8,016 bases of DNA from a bacterium. Its GTDB lineage: Bacteria; Zhuqueibacterota; Zhuqueibacteria; Thermofontimicrobiales; Thermofontimicrobiaceae. The first letter of the stretch is position 1. The number at the start of each line of letters is the position of its first letter. The stretch lies in assembly GCA_011046315.1 (NCBI GenBank), contig DSAU01000260.1, forward strand, positions 1-8,016, in the 5' to 3' direction. Below, one piece after another: positions 5,236-8,016 of the stretch. The position numbers were made by a program, and so were the translations under genes. A model generated the notes under the pieces. It was not told where the DNA came from. It saw only the letters and a list, made by a program, of their open reading frames with translations, and made no database searches.

Positions 5236-7509
5236 ATGAAACCGAATCCAAAAAATTTCCGGGTGGATGCAGCAGAAAAAATTCGAGCGCAGACACGATA
5301 CATTCGCGATGAGAAATTAGCAGACCTTTGGTACGCTGGCACAGTTCGCAGCTCGTTCGCCCATGCACGGATCGTTAAGATAGATTTCGATCAAGAGTTT
5401 GATTGGGATCAGGTAACTGTGGTAACAGCAGAGGATGTCCCGAATAATGAAGTCGCCATGTTGGAGAATGACATGCTGTTTTTGGCGATGGATGAGGTGC
5501 GGTATATGGGTGAACCGCTGGTCTTGATTGCAGCTCCTTCTCAGGATTTGGTAAATTCTGCGTTGAATCATGTTCAGGTTCAATATCAGCCGTTGCCTCA
5601 TGTTTTAGATGTGCTGGCTTCGGAAAGCAGTGAGGTCAAAATATTTGGTGATAATAATATTTTCAAGGAAATTGTGATCGAAAAAGGAGACCTCGAAGCT
5701 GCAAAAAGCCAGGCTGAACAGGTGATCTCGATTGAGGTTCGCACTGGTTTTCAGGAGCACCTTTATTTGGAGCCGCAGGGAATTGTCGCCATTCCGGAAG
5801 ATCAACGGGTGATTATCCGCGGTTCCATGCAGTGCCCATTCTATGTCAAAACGGCAGTCGAAAACATGTTTAACAATGAAATGCAAATTACCGTGATTCA
5901 TGTTCCGACAGGTGGTGCTTTTGGTGGCAAGGAGGATTATCCTTCGTTGATTGCCGGGCATGCGGCTTTGCTGGCAGTAAAGTCTGGCAAACCAGTGGCG
6001 ATTTTTTTCAATCGCGAGGAGGATGTTCAATTTACGACTAAAAGACACCCGTCTTACCATCGCGACACAGCCTATGTTGATCAACAGGGTAAAATCCTGG
6101 GTCTGGATCTGACGATCTATTTGGACGGCGGCGCTTACTGCACCCTGTCGCCAGTGGTTTTATCACGGGCAGCGCTTACTGCGACTAACTGTTATCATGT
6201 TCCCAATATTCGTATTCACGCCAAAGCTGTGGCAACCAACACCTCGCCCTCTGGCGCCTTTCGTGGCTTTGGCGGACCGCAAGCTGTGTTTGCCATGGAG
6301 ATGTTGATCGAAAAAATAGCATTGAAACTGAATCTGCCAACAGTTCAGGTTCGAAAACAAAATTTGATTCGACCGGGACAGCAGACGCCAACCGGCCAGG
6401 TGTTGACAGAAAGTGTGTCTGCGCACGAGACTTTTGATGATGTAGTACAACAGAGCCAGTATGCGCACAAGTATGAAATTTATCGAAAACAAAATCGGCC
6501 GATTTTGGAGCGATTGCGCCGCGGTCAGTTTCCAAAAGCTCATCTTTCAGACAGGCTATTCGGCATTGGCATCTCATCCTCGGTTCATGGCGCCGGCTTT
6601 ACCGGGACCGGGGAAAATGTGATCAAAGGAAAAATCCGGGTAGAGATTGAAAAGGATGGAATGGTGGTTATCTATTCGGCGCAAACTGAAATGGGACAGG
6701 GGCTGCAAACAGCATTTCGAAAAATTTTAGCCGAGTCATTGCAGATTGATATCTCGGAGGTGAAACTTGGTGATGTCAACACCGATAATGTACCCAATTC
6801 AGGTCCGACAGTAGCCTCGCGCAGCACCATGGTGATCGGCAGCCTGTTGACAGATGCAGCGCAGGAGATCATTAATCGCCTTAAAGCACAATTGAAGCAA
6901 AGTTATGGCGTTGAATTTGAATATCGGGACGGTATTTTTCATGGTGGAGAGACGAAGACGATTCCGTTTCGCGAGGCAGCCGCCGAGTATGCGCTGCTTG
7001 TTGTTGAAAAAAAATATCAACATCCCCCGCATATTCAATTTGACGATAAGCTTTGGAAAGGCGATGCATACCCGGTCTATTCCTGGGCTGCGGCAGTGGC
7101 AGAAGTTGAGGTCGATCCGGTTACATTCGAGATCAAGGTTAGACGTTTTTACACAACCCACGAGATCGGCAAAGCCATCAATTACGATCAAGCAGTGGCA
7201 CAAATTCAGGGCGGTTCGCTGCAGGGAATCGGCTATGCAATTTATGAAAAAGTGGGGCTTCAGGACGGCAAATTTGATGTGACAGGTTTTAGCGATTACA
7301 TCATCCCAACATCTACCGAAATGCCTGAATTTGAGGTGAACATTTTAGAAAACCCTTATGCCTTCGGACCGTTCGGCGCCAAGGGGCTCGGTGAATTGCC
7401 GATGGTCGGCGCTGCGCCGGCAGTTGTTTCAGCGCTGTGGATGATTTTCGGGAAAGAGTTTAATCAGATTCCGGTTTTGCCGGAAAATTTGATTGAGATT
7501 TATAAATAG
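5236..7509 (+). CDS. xdhA: Xanthine dehydrogenase-type molybdenum hydroxylase, molybdopterin-binding large subunit
   Basis: This 757-residue stand-alone molybdopterin subunit has no N-terminal 2Fe-2S or FAD domain. It carries an a/b hammerhead domain (about 15-125) and two molybdopterin-binding domains (about 150-380 and 405-740). By my manual alignment with mammalian xanthine oxidase, the active-site set is complete: Q199 (for Q767), E233 in GGAFGGKED (E802), R311 before NCYHVPNI (R880), R343 in GAFRGFGGPQA (R912) and the catalytic base E720 in GAKGLGE (E1261). QTEMGQG (483-489) is another cofactor loop. Presence of both E802 and R880 equivalents favours a purine such as xanthine or hypoxanthine over an aldehyde. 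Size matches E. coli XdhA (about 750). A gagg ribosome site at 5227-5230 fixes the start. Electron-transfer partners (FAD and 2Fe-2S subunits) are not in the window. Whether the cofactor carries the labile selenium of selenium-dependent hydroxylases cannot be read from sequence. Confidence 0.92.
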   Translation: MKPNPKNFRVDAAEKIRAQTRYIRDEKLADLWYAGTVRSSFAHARIVKIDFDQEFDWDQVTVVTAEDVPNNEVAMLENDMLFLAMDEVRYMGEPLVLIAAPSQDLVNSALNHVQVQYQPLPHVLDVLASESSEVKIFGDNNIFKEIVIEKGDLEAAKSQAEQVISIEVRTGFQEHLYLEPQGIVAIPEDQRVIIRGSMQCPFYVKTAVENMFNNEMQITVIHVPTGGAFGGKEDYPSLIAGHAALLAVKSGKPVAIFFNREEDVQFTTKRHPSYHRDTAYVDQQGKILGLDLTIYLDGGAYCTLSPVVLSRAALTATNCYHVPNIRIHAKAVATNTSPSGAFRGFGGPQAVFAMEMLIEKIALKLNLPTVQVRKQNLIRPGQQTPTGQVLTESVSAHETFDDVVQQSQYAHKYEIYRKQNRPILERLRRGQFPKAHLSDRLFGIGISSSVHGAGFTGTGENVIKGKIRVEIEKDGMVVIYSAQTEMGQGLQTAFRKILAESLQIDISEVKLGDVNTDNVPNSGPTVASRSTMVIGSLLTDAAQEIINRLKAQLKQSYGVEFEYRDGIFHGGETKTIPFREAAAEYALLVVEKKYQHPPHIQFDDKLWKGDAYPVYSWAAAVAEVEVDPVTFEIKVRRFYTTHEIGKAINYDQAVAQIQGGSLQGIGYAIYEKVGLQDGKFDVTGFSDYIIPTSTEMPEFEVNILENPYAFGPFGAKGLGELPMVGAAPAVVSALWMIFGKEFNQIPVLPENLIEIYK

Positions 7510-7543
7510 CAAAAATCAAAAACCAAAAAACAAACAAATCACA

Positions 7544-7909
7544 ATGGATCAAAAGTCAAATTCAAAACCTGTCTATGATCTTGAAGAGCGAACTTTTCAG
7601 TTTGCGAAAAATGTCAGATTTTTTGTTAAATCTTTACCGAATACAACAGCAAATTATGAAGACTCCAGGCAGTTGATTAAATCGTCAGGATCGGTTGGAG
7701 CGAATTATCGGGAAGCGAATGAAGCTTTGAGCAAGAAAGACTTTCTAATGAGAATAAAAATCAGTCGAAAAGAAGCCAAAGAAAGTGCTTATTGGATTCG
7801 TTTGATCAATGAAACCAACGCACTGAAAAATGAAGAGGGACAGAAATTATTTCAGGAAGCAACTGAATTAACAAAAATATTTTCTGCAATATTTGAAAAA
7901 TCAAAATGA
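7544..7909 (+). CDS. Four-helix-bundle protein (S23/IVP-like)
   Basis: This small soluble protein is 121 residues from the ATG at 7544. The pattern RTFQFAKNVRFFVKSLP, RQLIKSSGSVGANYREANEALSKKDFLMRIKISRKEAKESAYWIRLI is the signature of the four-helix-bundle family named after a product of 23S rRNA intervening sequences in Leptospira. Stand-alone members are common in Bacteroidota and candidate phyla, and relatives serve as accessory proteins of diversity-generating retroelements. No rRNA or reverse transcriptase is visible here, so the function is unknown. Reading could begin at a TTG at 7493 inside xdhA, but family length and the start MDQKSNSKPVYDLEERTF favour 7544. The leader (7510-7543) is A-rich with short caaa-type repeats and no Shine-Dalgarno. 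The gene follows xdhA by 34 bases, so read-through transcription is likely, but a functional link is not implied. Confidence 0.85.
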   Translation: MDQKSNSKPVYDLEERTFQFAKNVRFFVKSLPNTTANYEDSRQLIKSSGSVGANYREANEALSKKDFLMRIKISRKEAKESAYWIRLINETNALKNEEGQKLFQEATELTKIFSAIFEKSK

Positions 7910-8016
7910 AGTTACGACCTGCAGAATTTGGCATATTGATGCTATTTTTTAAATTGATAAATAATTTAGCTTTAAATCTAATTAACGGTGTGACGTTCAT
8001 TAGCACGGTTTAGATA
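7910..8016. other. Unassigned 3' end of the window
   Basis: There are 107 bases after the four-helix-bundle gene with no credible start of a further gene on either strand, no strong hairpin followed by a T-run and no recognisable RNA. A minus-strand frame crossing this region overlaps the four-helix-bundle gene and has no recognisable protein character. Confidence 0.4.

Noticed and set aside
155..7509. Selenocysteine (in-frame TGA) genes suggested by the selenium-linked family names
   Set aside because: All frames end at their expected C-termini and no in-frame TGA interrupts them; the selenium link of these families is through the cofactor and gene co-occurrence.
7544..7909. Diversity-generating retroelement accessory protein or rRNA intervening-sequence product
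   Set aside because: No reverse transcriptase, template/variable repeat or 23S rRNA sequence is visible in the window.
7806..8006. Minus-strand frame over the end of the four-helix-bundle gene
   Set aside because: It is antisense to a well-supported gene, has no ribosome site and no recognisable motifs.

Overview
The window is bacterial chromosomal DNA with every convincing gene on the + strand. The organism cannot be named from sequence alone. A four-helix-bundle (S23/IVP-type) protein, palindromic 'cattgcgagg' type intergenic repeats and mixed codon use fit an uncultured, probably anaerobic bacterium of the FCB side of the tree (Calditrichota, KSB1 or similar). This placement is a low-confidence inference.

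Layout: 1-154 is a short leader holding an interrupted inverted repeat. 155-1390 is a YgeY-type M20 metallohydrolase. 1391-1820 is a gene-free stretch made largely of nested palindromic repeats. 1821-2798 is a YgeW-type carbamoyltransferase, followed by a perfect 12-bp hairpin. 2865-4133 is a zinc-ribbon, threonine-synthase-like PLP enzyme. 4214-5146 is a stand-alone Mrr-type restriction endonuclease with its own good promoter. 5236-7509 is the molybdopterin-binding large subunit of a xanthine dehydrogenase-type hydroxylase. 7544-7909 is a four-helix-bundle protein, and the last 107 bases show nothing I can name.

Four of the six genes suggest one pathway. YgeY and YgeW relatives, a fold-type II PLP lyase and a xanthine dehydrogenase sit together in the E. 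coli ygeW-ygeX-ygeY/xdh region and in gut-anaerobe clusters tied to anaerobic purine and urate breakdown and to selenium metabolism. The proposed logic, which is inference, has three steps: the molybdenum enzyme hydroxylates the purine; the carbamoyltransferase and M20 hydrolase dismantle ring-opened ureido compounds; and the PLP enzyme eliminates ammonia from the remaining amino acid. Here the PLP slot, normally diaminopropionate ammonia-lyase (YgeX), is filled by a threonine-synthase-like protein. The carbamoyltransferase has an unusual HPLP motif.

The Mrr nuclease interrupts this set and looks like separately acquired defence cargo. No FAD or iron-sulfur subunit for the xanthine dehydrogenase, no carbamate kinase and no ring-opening hydrolase lies inside the window. 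They must be outside it if the pathway is complete.
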